Part shown: positions 17,666-27,593 of the stretch, in pieces
How positions within the stretch are numbered: the stretch's first letter is position 1
Layout of the letters: each line of letters opens with the position of its first letter
Origin: Methylococcales bacterium
Lineage (GTDB): Bacteria > Pseudomonadota > Gammaproteobacteria > Methylococcales > Methylomonadaceae
Direction of reading: 5' to 3'
Length of the DNA stretch: 64,000 nt
Assembly (NCBI GenBank): GCA_030949405.1
Contig: JAUZSN010000002.1
Coordinates: 682,001-746,000, forward strand
Program-made: the position numbers and the translations under genes
Notes under the pieces: model-generated
What the model was told of the DNA's origin: nothing
Seen by the model: only the letters and a program-made list of their open reading frames with translations
The model's database searches: none

Positions 17666-20272
17666 CTATTTGGCTGGGTTAATCGTGCCATCGAGTTTTT
17701 TTACTTTATCATCCATGCCCGCCATTTCATAAGCTTTTATCAACGTCTCACGCCATTCATCCTGCCAAGGAACTTTGTCCAACGCGATCTCAACCTTTTC
17801 AATTCCCTCATTCAAATAGCCTTTGCGTAAATAAACCAACCCCAACATATAATGACAAGCGGCATGTTCTGGGTTGTGGTGTAACATTTTTTTAAAGCTT
17901 ATTTCAGCTTTATCTAATTTTTGTTGACGAAACAAATCAACCCCACGGGTTAAAAAACCCGCTTCTGGCAATGTAATCATTTCAACGGGATCAAAAGATA
18001 TTTTTGCATTGGTCCCTTTAATAAGCGGCTCTAAATAATTTTGATAATGCAACCAACGGGCCTTAGAGCTTTTATAAACAGGTTGGCGAACTTGCCAAAC
18101 ACTGGCGGTTTTAACAGGACGATTTAACTCATTAAAACGCAAGACATCAGGCTCCCAGTCAACCCCAATATGCGCTAACAGTTTATGGGCACTGCCTTCG
18201 AGATCATCCACCACCGCTTCATAATTAATTTCTAAAATTTGATTCGGAAAAACATCTTTCCAGTGTTGCATCATTTGATTATGATCGGCCAATTGCTCAC
18301 CAATATGCGTTAAATCATAAGCAAAGCCCATGCCGCCGTGTTTTGCTTGGTAATCGGTAAAATAATTAGAAATAGCTATATCACGGGGATCACGGCGTAC
18401 AGAAATAATTTTTGCATTGGGGAATAAAAATTTAATGAGGCCGATATTTTCAAAATTATGCGGTAATTTATCCACAACATGTTGAGCGTGGGGGTCATAC
18501 TCTTGCAGCTCTTTTAGAATCTTATTTGCCAACTCATGACTAACATGTTGAGTCAGGTCGTCAATGCAATCAGGGTAACTCCGTTCTGAGCCAACGTGAC
18601 GTTCCCAGCGATTTAATCCTTGAACAATATTAGGAATAACGCCTAATTCGCCTGCGCCAAAAATTTTACTATGCCCTGAAATAATTTGCTCAACCAGTGT
18701 TGTTCCTGAGCGTGGCATCCCTAAGATATAAACAGGCAAGGTTGATTTATGCCCATAATTTGGACGATGTTGATAGAGAGCTTTACAAAAACTACTACGA
18801 ATTTGAGCGCATTGTTGACGATGCACTTTAGCATTATAAGAAAGTAATCGTTTAGTTGCTTGATTCGCTTGTATTGCAAATTCAAAGGCTTTGTTATAAT
18901 CCTTCCGCTTTTCCCAGACCGCGATTAATTGAAATAAAATGCCTGTTCTCAATGAACCTTCAAGGCTTGGTAAATTAGCCACTTTTTCTAATTGTTCTAA
19001 AACCTTGTCATCATCGGGAAAGCTTCGGGCATTAATCAGTGATGAATAGCCTTTTACGGGATCAATTTTTTTAACGGTTTCAAATAATACTAACGCTTCA
19101 TCAATATTGCCGCACTGCATTTGTTGTTGCCCTAGACCTTGTAATGCAGGTAAAAAATAAGGCTGTTCTTGGATGATTTCGTTAAATAAATTTTCAGCAA
19201 TGCTGTAGTTTTGTTCTTGACTTTCAACCATTGCCAAAGCATTTTTTGCTTGATTTTTTAATAAATCAATCAAGGGTTGTGGATGAGTTTCATCAACATT
19301 TAAATCATCGGTTAATTCACCCGCTTTTATGGCTGCGTGTCTCGCCTCATTGCTTGCATTATGTAAGCAAACACTTGAAAGTTGCACCCAAAGCGCACTA
19401 TTTTCTTCATCTTGACTTATGGCGCGTTTAAGTAAACATATCGCTTGCAGGGTATGCCCTTGTATTTGTGATAATTCAGCTAACTGGGTTAATAAGCGGA
19501 TATTGTCCTTAAAATGCTTTAATTCTTCGCTTAAAATTTCAACGGCTTGTTGATGTAAATCATGTTCTGCCAGTAAAACCGAATACTGAATATATTCATC
19601 AACACAGGAGTCTTCATCGTCAAGCGTTTCTTTTTGTTGTTGTAACCAATGTTCTGCCTGAGCAAAGTGTTGTTGACTGACCCAGAGCTGTAATTGCAGT
19701 TGATTAATCTGTTGCTGATAGCGTTGAAAAAGAACGTCGGGAAGTTGTTTTTTTATGTGTTCTAAGGTTTGCAGCGCTTGGGTTATGGTTAACTGTGCTT
19801 GTGGGTAATCGGCTAATTGATAATGCGTTTGTGCCAAGTAGGTTAAAATAGAAATTCGCTCTGGGGCAAGTTCTGCGGCTTGACTAAATAATTTGTGAGC
19901 GTCTTTTAACTGTTGTTGTTGAAGCCGACACCACCCTAACCGCGCTAATCCTAGAGCGTGTTTGGGTTGTCGATTTAAGGCGTGTTGTAAAATTTCAACG
20001 GTAAAATCAAGATCTTGTTTTAGCATATAAACAGCGGCTAAATCAATTAAAGCCTCGGCATCCATTTCCGCGCGGTGTTTTAGAGCGAATGCTAGGTTTT
20101 TCTCGCTTTGTTCAAATTCTCCTAGATGAGCATGGGCTAATGCCAACAGGGGGTAAATCGCAGGGCTGGAAAAATGTTGTTTAAAAAGGAGACAGGCTTC
20201 TTTTAGCGGTGAAAATTGTTGGTATTCGGCTTTTTTTCTTAAGGAATTTAAATCTTTTTCAGGGGTTTTCAT
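17666..20272 (-). CDS. TPR-repeat sulfotransferase
   Basis: An 868-residue cytoplasmic protein. Residues ~20-490 are tetratricopeptide repeats; ~513-760 form a sulfotransferase domain with the 5'-phosphosulfate-binding loop ILGMPRSGTTLVEQ (516-529) and a 3'-phosphate-binding region ISVRRDPRDIAISNYF; ~790-860 is another TPR pair. The family transfers sulfate from PAPS to unknown acceptors, and TPR fusions are common in bacteria. It begins just after a truncated nuclease-like gene and ends next to the RAYT remnant. The substrate is unknown. Confidence 0.9.
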   Translation of the reverse strand: MKTPEKDLNSLRKKAEYQQFSPLKEACLLFKQHFSSPAIYPLLALAHAHLGEFEQSEKNLAFALKHRAEMDAEALIDLAAVYMLKQDLDFTVEILQHALNRQPKHALGLARLGWCRLQQQQLKDAHKLFSQAAELAPERISILTYLAQTHYQLADYPQAQLTITQALQTLEHIKKQLPDVLFQRYQQQINQLQLQLWVSQQHFAQAEHWLQQQKETLDDEDSCVDEYIQYSVLLAEHDLHQQAVEILSEELKHFKDNIRLLTQLAELSQIQGHTLQAICLLKRAISQDEENSALWVQLSSVCLHNASNEARHAAIKAGELTDDLNVDETHPQPLIDLLKNQAKNALAMVESQEQNYSIAENLFNEIIQEQPYFLPALQGLGQQQMQCGNIDEALVLFETVKKIDPVKGYSSLINARSFPDDDKVLEQLEKVANLPSLEGSLRTGILFQLIAVWEKRKDYNKAFEFAIQANQATKRLLSYNAKVHRQQCAQIRSSFCKALYQHRPNYGHKSTLPVYILGMPRSGTTLVEQIISGHSKIFGAGELGVIPNIVQGLNRWERHVGSERSYPDCIDDLTQHVSHELANKILKELQEYDPHAQHVVDKLPHNFENIGLIKFLFPNAKIISVRRDPRDIAISNYFTDYQAKHGGMGFAYDLTHIGEQLADHNQMMQHWKDVFPNQILEINYEAVVDDLEGSAHKLLAHIGVDWEPDVLRFNELNRPVKTASVWQVRQPVYKSSKARWLHYQNYLEPLIKGTNAKISFDPVEMITLPEAGFLTRGVDLFRQQKLDKAEISFKKMLHHNPEHAACHYMLGLVYLRKGYLNEGIEKVEIALDKVPWQDEWRETLIKAYEMAGMDDKVKKLDGTINPAK

Positions 20273-20274
20273 GA

Positions 20275-20560
20275 TTAATAGGCTTTTGCTTTAAACTGTT
20301 TTGGGATTTCAATTGAAAAAAGCTCTTCATGAATGATCGCGGTATAAAGTCCTAATGCCAGAGCGCGTTTTTTTAAGGTTTTTGGCATATCAATCGCGGC
20401 AATAATTCCAAAGACTTTTTTATCTCGGTGTTCTGGGAAAAACGTTCTGAAATTTTTGATTATTTTTTGGAGTTGAGAAGTGCTTTCTTCGCGAAGGTGG
20501 CTTTTAACTTCAACAATAAACAGAAAAAACCTACTAATATTTTTTTCATTGATAGTTCAT
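20275..20560 (-). pseudogene. 5'-truncated nuclease-like gene
   Basis: An open minus-strand frame without a start codon, bounded upstream by a stop and ending at TAA 20275-20277. It reads FFLFIVEVKSHLREE, then FPEHRDKKVFGIIAAIDMPK and HEELFSIEIPKQFKAKAY. The EVK with a preceding hydrophobic strand is the signature of the PD-(D/E)XK-like C-terminal part of DUF3782-type proteins. The N-terminus is missing, so it is not functional. Its stop lies just before the start of the TPR-sulfotransferase. Confidence 0.6.
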
Positions 20561-20617
20561 TTTAAAAATTTGTTATTGTAAGCTATGCCTTGTAAATTTC
20601 ATAGAGTTTTTCATATG

Positions 20618-21397
20618 TTAGGTTTTTATTCTAATTGCTAATTCAGGAGAGTCCCAGTCTATATTAATCAAAAAACCAGTTTTATATTTTTCCTGTAGGT
20701 GTATAAGAATAGGATTATGCGATGGAATATTTTTTTGGAACTCATTTAACTTACGATCAATATTATGATCTGGAATGTATGCTAGCCCCTTATTTTCAAG
20801 TTTTAATGGGTCAATAACTGCACCTTTAAAAGGTTCTAAAAACACAGATTCTTTTAAAGAGTTATAATTTAAAGAGTACGGATTTAGACATAACTCCAAA
20901 ATTATTTCATTATTAAAGACATAACCTACAATTGCAGCATCAATGTTATTTCTTTTGTAAAATGCACTATCCCTAAAGAAATAACAAGTTTTTGTATTAT
21001 TTCCATTTGAAACAAGAGTACTACCATAAATTGTATCTTTAAATTGGTCTGTTTTTGTTTTTTCATTTATCCCAGATGCTATAAATGAAACTATTTTGAA
21101 ATCATGCGGTTTATCAGAGGACGAAAGAAGCTGACTATTTGCTTTGTCTATTATTTTAGATAGATTACTATTTATTCCAAGTTTAGCTTCGACTACAGAT
21201 ACTTTTCCAGCAGATAAACTTGCTTCCCTTTTTTTTACAATACTTGGGTCATCCTTTTTGAGCTTTGCTTCTAGTAAAGCCGTAGAACCTTGATACTTTA
21301 CTAAGAAATCAGCTTCTTCCTTTTCAGATTCTGGGATTTTTTCAACTACATACCCTAATTTTATCAACATTTTATGAGCTATTTCATCTGAAACCAT
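20618..21397 (-). CDS. Putative PD-(D/E)XK nuclease-fold protein
   Basis: A 259-residue soluble protein not matching a family I can name. The N-terminal half has EADFLVKYQGSTALLEAKLK, i.e. Asp, a strand, then E-A-K, which fits the PD-(D/E)XK nuclease core. The remainder has no recognised motif. An EcsC-family gene lies 66 bases upstream on the same strand, suggesting a pair. AT content is high, as in the rest of this island. Confidence 0.6.
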   Translation of the reverse strand: MVSDEIAHKMLIKLGYVVEKIPESEKEEADFLVKYQGSTALLEAKLKKDDPSIVKKREASLSAGKVSVVEAKLGINSNLSKIIDKANSQLLSSSDKPHDFKIVSFIASGINEKTKTDQFKDTIYGSTLVSNGNNTKTCYFFRDSAFYKRNNIDAAIVGYVFNNEIILELCLNPYSLNYNSLKESVFLEPFKGAVIDPLKLENKGLAYIPDHNIDRKLNEFQKNIPSHNPILIHLQEKYKTGFLINIDWDSPELAIRIKT

Positions 21398-21463
21398 AAT
21401 CTCTTTTATTTACACGTAAAAAACTCAGGGATAATAAATCTCCCACCTTATCCACTTTATATT

Positions 21464-22111
21464 TTATGATGAAGCTATAAATGTATCTCGCGCTATATTG
21501 CCAATTGTATTGGTAGCCACAGAATCAAATGTTGCTCCAATAATCCCCCCAAACAAAGGAACTGCTTTACCAAGGTTAATTGCTCCTTTTTCACCAAACT
21601 TAGTTAATAGCCTAAATCCTACTTTTTGATTAATTATTACAATTGTTTTCCCGCTAATATTCTTCACTGTACTTTCAGTAAGTTTTCTTCCAATATGAAT
21701 ACCAATATCTTTGAGAATATCTTTAGCTGCATTTCCTGTTAAACATATATAAATAAGAGACTTAACTTTATCATCATGTAAATCATGACCGCCCATGTGT
21801 GCAATTGTTGCAATCATTCGAATTTGAACATACATTACACTTGTGATATTTGCAGGAACAGCTATGGGCATTGTAATAATCCCACCTAGACCAGTTAAAA
21901 AACCAGATGTCCCTGCTTTAGTATTTTGCCAACGAATTAAAGAATTAACTTTTTTTCCTAAAGAACCTTCAGCGTTTAAATAGCTTTCAGCCATTTCACT
22001 TGCGGAGTCCAATCCAGGAACACCATTAATTGCTTTATCATAAGCCCAATCAAGCGTTTTCATTATTTTACTTTCAGTTATTTTTTCAACCATAATACAT
22101 TTTTTTATCAC
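21464..22111 (-). CDS. EcsC-family protein
   Basis: About 210-215 residues with the EcsC hydrophobic pattern: KAGTSGFLTGLGGIITMPIAVPANITSVMYVQIRMIATIAHMGGHD, then a Gly-rich C-terminus (KAVPLFGGIIGATFDSVATNTIG). EcsC proteins are small membrane-interacting proteins of unknown biochemical role. The frame opens with GTG at 22111; an ATG at 22093 is an alternative with AAGGTG 18 bases upstream. It is followed by the nuclease-fold gene. Confidence 0.75.
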   Translation of the reverse strand: MIKKCIMVEKITESKIMKTLDWAYDKAINGVPGLDSASEMAESYLNAEGSLGKKVNSLIRWQNTKAGTSGFLTGLGGIITMPIAVPANITSVMYVQIRMIATIAHMGGHDLHDDKVKSLIYICLTGNAAKDILKDIGIHIGRKLTESTVKNISGKTIVIINQKVGFRLLTKFGEKGAINLGKAVPLFGGIIGATFDSVATNTIGNIARDTFIASS

Positions 22112-22287
22112 ACCTTAACTGGTAAAAATTAAACTAAGCTAGAGTTAGGTGTAAAAACCTAACTCTAAAATAAGCACATAATAAAAAAAGTAAAATATTT
22201 ATGTCCTTTTCTCATCCACTTAGTTATTTTTTAGGTTATTTTAAAAAATTGCACCCTACCTAAAAATTGATTCGGCAGATAAATTAA

Positions 22288-22547
22288 CTACCATGAATAC
22301 TCCATTTTCGTTAAAAATCTATCCAAATTATCTGTTAATTCTTCAGCATACTCACCTGCTTAAGTAGACATTTTTCTTGACATTCTTTCTACAGCTCGCT
22401 TTGCACTCTCTTTATTTTCCTTGGCTGAACCCTCTAATTGCTCAAGCTTAACAATTATTCCAGTAGGATGCTCGCCATTATAATTTAATGCAGCTAAAGC
22501 TATAACTGTCTTTGAGCTACTACTGCCATGCTTAGTTATATTTGAGA
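22288..22547 (-). pseudogene. Decayed gene fragment with internal stop
   Basis: Minus-strand translation runs KHGSSSSKTVIALAALNYNG, EHPTGIIVKLEQLEG, KRAVERMSRKMST, stop (TAA), AGEYAEELTDNLDRFLTKME, ending at TAG 22288-22290. The two halves are in one frame; changing TAA to CAA (Gln) would join them. The upstream end runs into repeat copy A. The family is not recognised. Confidence 0.45.
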
Positions 22548-22772
22548 TAAAATTTTTTTTGCGGAAGGTTGTTCTTCAAGTGAAAAAATCTTTTCAAAAT
22601 TATCATCATCAACGATGATGATATCTGGTTTTATATCTGTGTTTTCTATCTGGTATAGGTTGGGATATTTCTCCCAATCGTTGATTTTCAAGGTCTGTAG
22701 AAGTTTCTTGAACAATTTTTAACCATTTTTGTTCATTTTTAAAAGCGTACCAACTTGTTTTGTCAAAGCCTG
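22538..22772. repeat. Direct repeat copy A of a duplicated gene segment
   Basis: 235 bp nearly identical to 23013-23269, beginning ATATTTGAGATAAAAT and ending TTGTCAAAGCCTG. Copy A lacks about 22 bp present in copy B, where a short GGGAGAAATCTCCC-like palindrome is doubled. On the minus strand both copies encode the same peptide pieces (KNEQKWLKIVQETSTDLENQ and, in another frame, ENTDIKPDIIIVNDDNFEK). Confidence 0.85.
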
Positions 22773-22980
22773 TATTTTTAGCGTATTTTTCTAATGTTTT
22801 TTTAAACATTGCTTCGTCATATTCTTTTTGAGACTTAAAGCCTTGTCTGTCCCACATTTCTTTGACTTTAGGCTTTTTAGGGGAAAGTGGGGTAAATGTA
22901 TCATTTTTAACACTATTCAACATAGCGCGTAAATAAGAGACTTTATTTTTAATTGTTGAAGTTTTAATCTTAACGAGCAA
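22609..22980 (-). pseudogene. Hypothetical protein fragment within the duplicated module
   Basis: A 123-codon frame (MLVKIKTSTIKNKVSYLRAM through EYDEAMFKKTLEKYAKNTGF). The frame is open further upstream without a start (IENTDIKPDIIIVNDDNF, inside repeat copy B) and its C-terminus changes frame inside copy A, so it is probably the middle of a longer, damaged gene. The stretch TIKNKVSYLRAML is like helices in plasmid replication or relaxation proteins, but this is only a resemblance. Confidence 0.4.
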
Positions 22981-23012
22981 AACTGCTAATACTTCGATTT
23001 GTTTTTGATTTG

Positions 23013-23269
23013 ATATTTGAGATAAAATTTTTTTTGCGGAAGGTTGTTCTTCAAGTGAAAAAATCTTTTCAAAATTATCATCATTAACGATGATGATATC
23101 TGGTTTTATATCTGTGTTTTCTATCTGGTATAGGTTGGGGGATTTCTCCCCATCGATTGGGAGATTTCTCCCAATCGTTGATTTTCAAGGTCTGTAGAAG
23201 TTTCTTGAACAATTTTTAACCATTTTTGTTCATTTTTAAAAGCGTACGAACTTGTTTTGTCAAAGCCTG
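23013..23269. repeat. Direct repeat copy B of a duplicated gene segment
   Basis: 257 bp matching copy A at 22538-22772. Copy B contains two successive GGGAGAAATCTCCC-type palindromes (around 23140-23178), while A has one. It abuts the truncated resolvase gene at about 23270, suggesting the duplication and the resolvase truncation happened together. Confidence 0.85.
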
Positions 23270-23410
23270 CTTTGTTGTAATTTCCTTTTCATATATTTCT
23301 GTAATTTCCCAACCTGCATGTTCAGCAACGTTTAAAAGCTCACGTCTTTGGTTTTCGGTGGTTTGCCCATCGGTGGACACTCTTATATATATAGCTACAC
23401 GTTTTTTCAT
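23216..23410 (-). pseudogene. Serine recombinase (resolvase), N-terminal stub
   Basis: The first ~45 residues, MKKRVAIYIRVSTDGQTTEN and onward to EHAGWEITEIYEK, are the catalytic N-terminus of a resolvase/invertase with the active Ser in YIRVS. Homology ends near 23270, and the remaining codons come from repeat copy B. The catalytic-domain core and DNA-binding domain are missing, so it cannot be functional. It overlaps the end of the DUF5131 gene by four bases. Confidence 0.75.
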
Positions 23411-24174
23411 ATATTTATACCTCTCTCCAGCCTACCTTGTTGAATCTTAGGGTAATTATGATAAATTTTATTGTTAAGTAATTTACCATTTTTATGTTTA
23501 TTTCGCTTAACACCATCAGCACCCCAAGTACCCCATTGCTTGAAAAAGAAAGCGATATTTTGCCTATCACATTGTTCTTGAATATTTAATACCCATTGTT
23601 CTTCCATTGGACGCGCTTTACTTCCACTTTCACCGCCAACAATAACCCAATGAATATTAGAAAAATCAACTTCTCCTAAGTCTTCTAATAAAGGTTCAAT
23701 GGATAAAAAACGAATTTTTGCAGGTATTTTTTTTAGGATTTCTATGCGTGGCAACCCTTCTTTAATATTTTCAACACTTACGCCTAACCAAACATTATCA
23801 GGAACATTTCTATCTTTAAAATAGGCTACAAGCTGATTTTCTCGTTTCGTTAATATTTGGTAACGGTGTTGTGGCGTTTGTTTAATTACCTTAAATACCT
23901 TATCAATAAATGAAAAAGGTATGTCCTCATGGAATAAGTCGCTCATTGAATTAACAAAATAGGTTGTCGGTTTTTTGCGCTTAATGGGCTGTGATAATCG
24001 CTCTGGTAGCAAACTTAACTCAAACCCATTTTGATAGCCATTTGTTCCCATTGCTTTTAAACGTTTTGCCATTATCTCAGCATAGCAATGTTTACAACCT
24101 GCTGAGACTTTCGTGCAACCTGTTGTAGGATTCCACGTTTGTTCTGTCCATTCTATTTGGCTTTTAGTTGTCAT
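23407..24174 (-). CDS. Phage Gp37/Gp68-like DUF5131 (three-Cys-motif) protein
   Basis: 255 residues of the DUF5131 family. The N-terminus IEWTEQTWNPTTGCTKVSAG with C20, C27 and C30 (CKHCYAE) gives the three-Cys motif, probably binding a metal or iron-sulfur cluster like a radical SAM relative. FVNSMSDLFHEDIP and VWLGVSVENIKEGLPRIEIL are family blocks. These proteins are usually encoded with TcmP, and here the tcmP gene overlaps its start by 11 bases. Biochemical role unknown. This member looks intact although its partner is broken. Confidence 0.88.
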   Translation of the reverse strand: MTTKSQIEWTEQTWNPTTGCTKVSAGCKHCYAEIMAKRLKAMGTNGYQNGFELSLLPERLSQPIKRKKPTTYFVNSMSDLFHEDIPFSFIDKVFKVIKQTPQHRYQILTKRENQLVAYFKDRNVPDNVWLGVSVENIKEGLPRIEILKKIPAKIRFLSIEPLLEDLGEVDFSNIHWVIVGGESGSKARPMEEQWVLNIQEQCDRQNIAFFFKQWGTWGADGVKRNKHKNGKLLNNKIYHNYPKIQQGRLERGINI

Positions 24175-25371
24175 AAGTAAACCTTATTTCTTTGGTTATT
24201 TTCTCAGCAATATTCCATTTTCCTTGCTTCTCAGTAATATTATTTCCATTTTCGTCTTCTATAACTATTTTATTTTTCTTACAAATATCTTTTAAAGAGT
24301 TTTTTGCGTGTTTAGGTAAAAATTCTTCCTTGATACTGAAATCTATTATTTCATTATTAGTCATTATTTTTCTATTTTTTAATTCTTGCTCTAGTTTTTG
24401 GGTAAGAACATCAAATCGTAAAGTTCCTTGAGTTTCTTGGTATCCAAATAAATCATTTGTTTGTTGTGATTTAATATTTATTCCCTTTCCATCGTTAGAT
24501 TCTTTTAATGCTATTTGATTCATCAATAACATCCCTTTTTGATGTCTTGTTAAAAGAAAAATAGCATTTTTACAAGTTCCATCATCCAACAAAATAGGAC
24601 GTACATAATCTAAACCTAATTCTTCTTTTATTTTTTCTTTAATAGATTGCATAAAATCATCAATATCATCATAGTTTGCCATTCCTTTAGTAGTAAATTC
24701 CTCTACAAATTGCCTTGTTTTATGATCTTTTTGAAAACCCTTATTACTCGAAAATCTATAGCTATGAAAAACAGGTATAAATAAAAATACTTCTGATTTT
24801 GGCAAAAACATTAAATCTCTTAAATTATCAAGAGTCACATCAGAATAGGTGAATGGATCAAGAAAAAAGAATTTTGGGGTACTGTAATTTTTATATTTAG
24901 ATAATATTTGGAAAAGTATTGATTGAAAATCAAGATTTTTTATGGGGTGTATTTTTATAGATGGATGTGAATATTTTTTAAGTTGTAATGTTAAATTGTC
25001 ACTGTTTTTCTTATCTTTATCATTGAATAATATCTCAATTATTGGATTTGTTCGTTTAATTATTGGGCTGTCTAAAATATATTTAGCTCGGTCTAATAAC
25101 ACAAGTGGACTGCCGTCTTGATTACCATTTTTTCCTGCACCACAAAATAAATCAGCAATTAAACAACTTTCAAAACCTTGTAATATTTTAGGGCTACCAA
25201 CTTAAGGCGGGACAGTTTTAAATCCCCAATATTTACAAAGTGAGGAAAATCAACAATCGTGCAGTAGTTGATTTTACTGGATGTCCCGTCTTAAGTTGGT
25301 AGCCTATATTCACGATATATTTTTATTTTAGCGGCTGTTAATTCACTTTGCTGGTTAAAAAAATCACTCAT
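24164..25371 (-). pseudogene. tcmP: Three-Cys-motif partner protein, split by a MITE
   Basis: The gene begins with ATG at 25371 (MSDFFNQQSELTAAKIKIYR), is interrupted after about 24 codons by the 113-bp element at 25192-25304, and resumes with PKILQGFESCLIADLFCGAG and KNGNQDGSPLVLL. The DLFCGAGKNG block is the methyltransferase-like start typical of TcmP. The C-terminal 312 codons are open and end overlapping the DUF5131 gene. The insertion brings stops, so full-length protein is not expected. Confidence 0.85.
25192..25304. mobile_element. 113-bp MITE with the ends of the DUF6399-transposase IS
   Basis: The left end GGCTACCAACTTAAGGCGGG and the complement of the right end GGCTACCAACTTAAGACGGG match the ends of the 1.7-kb element at 14548-16249. 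The interior (about 65 bp) is non-coding. It lies inside tcmP. No clear target duplication is seen. Confidence 0.9.
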
Positions 25372-25415
25372 TTTTATCCTTATTTATCTCAATATACAAA
25401 AAAAATCTGTTTTGT

Positions 25416-27593
25416 TCATTCTAACCCATCAATCAATTCTTGATAACGTTCAAACAAAAAGGCAACCCGTGCGGCATCGTCTTTTTTGCCTTTATATCCA
25501 TAAGCGGCATCGACTACTTTATCTAGAGCGTTGTGGGCTTTGACTAAATCGGCGGGCATTCCCTCTTTAGCGTATAACATCGCTAATGAGCATTTTTGAT
25601 TTTGTTTTGCACATAAATCTTCTTCGGCTTTTCGGGCATCTAAAATTTGTTGTGCGGCGGTTTCTATCTTTTTTATTTGTGCCGATTTTAGGTTTTCTGG
25701 GAAAGGAAAATTATTATAAACAACTGTATTTGAATAACTGTAATCACTCTTTAAACGTCCGCAAACGGTTCTCATCCATGCGTTATGAAAATGGCTTGTT
25801 AGGATGCCAAAATCATAAAGTCTTGCATCTGGAATCATGAATGCAGAATCCTTACAAATAGTCGAAGCTTTAACATATCCCATCGGTATAAATTTTCGAG
25901 TTTCAGAGGAAACCTTTGGTATTAGTAAATAAGGTTTATCTTTCTGCCTATTTTCACCAAATAGATAAGGTGTATCTGCTAATTTTTGAGTAGGTATTTT
26001 AGGGCTGGCTAAACGCATTTTTTTAACTAGCTCCATACGTGTTTTAATTTCAGGTGAGTTTGTTCTATCATTTATAGTACTATTTTCCAACCACAAACAA
26101 TAACGTGGAATATTATTAATAAACTCATGTGAGCCTAATATTTTCTGAATATATTTAGCAGCAATAAGGTCATTCTCTCGAATAATATTTGCCTCTTCCT
26201 CTGACAATAATAAATGACCTCCATCTGTAGGTTGACTTCCTTTTGTCATTTCTGGAATACTGTGCTTTATTGGCTTGCGACGTTTTTGAATTAATACTGT
26301 AGGTGCATCAACAAAGTAAGGGTTAATTTGCTGTGCTTTTATTTCAATTGGCTCACCACTAATATCATCCCCATAATCAAATAAGCGATAAGACTCTAAT
26401 TCTTGCAACCCAAAACCCATAATCACACAATGGACAGCCGCAACGCCTTTACCTTCATTACTCCAACGAAAAGTACGATGAGCAAAATAAAGCCGAATAT
26501 TTAACCTCAATAATTCTGTCCATAAAATTGCTACTTGTTCGCCTTGCGTTAAACTATTCGTTGAAACAAAGGCGACAGAAATATTTTTATTTTCTTGAAT
26601 ATAACGCGCCGCTTTAACATGCCATGCCGTGACCAAATCAAGAACACCTGCGCCTTTCATACCTTTAAAAACTAAGGCTAAATCTAATTTTTGTTCTTTC
26701 GTTTGATAGCTATAACCCACAAACGGCGGATTCCCCATAATAAAACTACACTTTTCAGGTGCAATCACTGTTTCCCAATCAAGCTGTAAGGCATTAGCAT
26801 GAACAATATTCGCCTTTTTTATCAACGGGATCCGATTAAAATAATTCCCCAATTCCTGCACTTTTAAATTCATTTGATGATCTGTCAACCACATTGCCAC
26901 CGTCGCAATATTAACCGCACTGCCATCAATATCAATCCCATGAAACTGGTCAACATCACATTTAATTAAAGTTTCAACCGATAATTGTGCCGATTTCGCC
27001 TTACTAAACTGAGCATGAATAACGTCCAATTCTAATAACCGTAACTCCCGATAAGCAACAATCAAAAAGTTACCACAACCACAGGCAGGATCAAAAAAAT
27101 TCAAAGCCGCTAACTTTTGATGAAACACCGCCAACTTAGCCGTCTTAACCTTACCAACACGACTACCTTTAGGACTAATATGCTCAAATTCAGCCCGTAA
27201 AGCATCCATAAATAAAGGATCAATCGTTTTTAAAATATTCTCTTCACTGGTGTAATGCGCCCCAAATTCACGACGTTTCTTAGTCTTTCCGCCCGCTTTC
27301 TCATCATCAAAGTGCATAATCGCTTGAAATAAAGAACCGAAAATCGCGGGGCTAATCTCGCTCCAATCCAGTTCACAACACTCAATTAAAATAGTCCGCA
27401 CTTCCTCATCAAAATAACAATCCTCCAATGCGCCCTCAAACAAAGAACCGTTAATATAAGGAAAAGCGGCTAAATGTTCGGGCAAGTTTTTTAAGCGTTT
27501 CTTAGTCGGTTGATTGAGTACCTTAAATAACGTTTGTAAGCGTTCGTGTAAATTTTCACCGTCAACCTGCGTATAATTTTTTAAATAATCCAA
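25416..27593 (-). pseudogene. MmeI-like type IIG enzyme, methyltransferase/specificity part
   Basis: 725 codons carrying the helical spacer, an N6-adenine methyltransferase core with motif I (FFDPACGCGNFL, ~167-177) and motif IV NPPF (288-291), then a target-recognition domain and C-terminal helices. The gene is the downstream part of one long MmeI-type restriction-methylation protein whose N-terminal nuclease is at 27581-28210. A missing T in the T-run near 27592 puts the two parts in different frames; with seven T the join reads NTVFLDYLKNYTQVDGENL. The TTG codon assumed as start here is probably not a real start. Confidence 0.85.
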
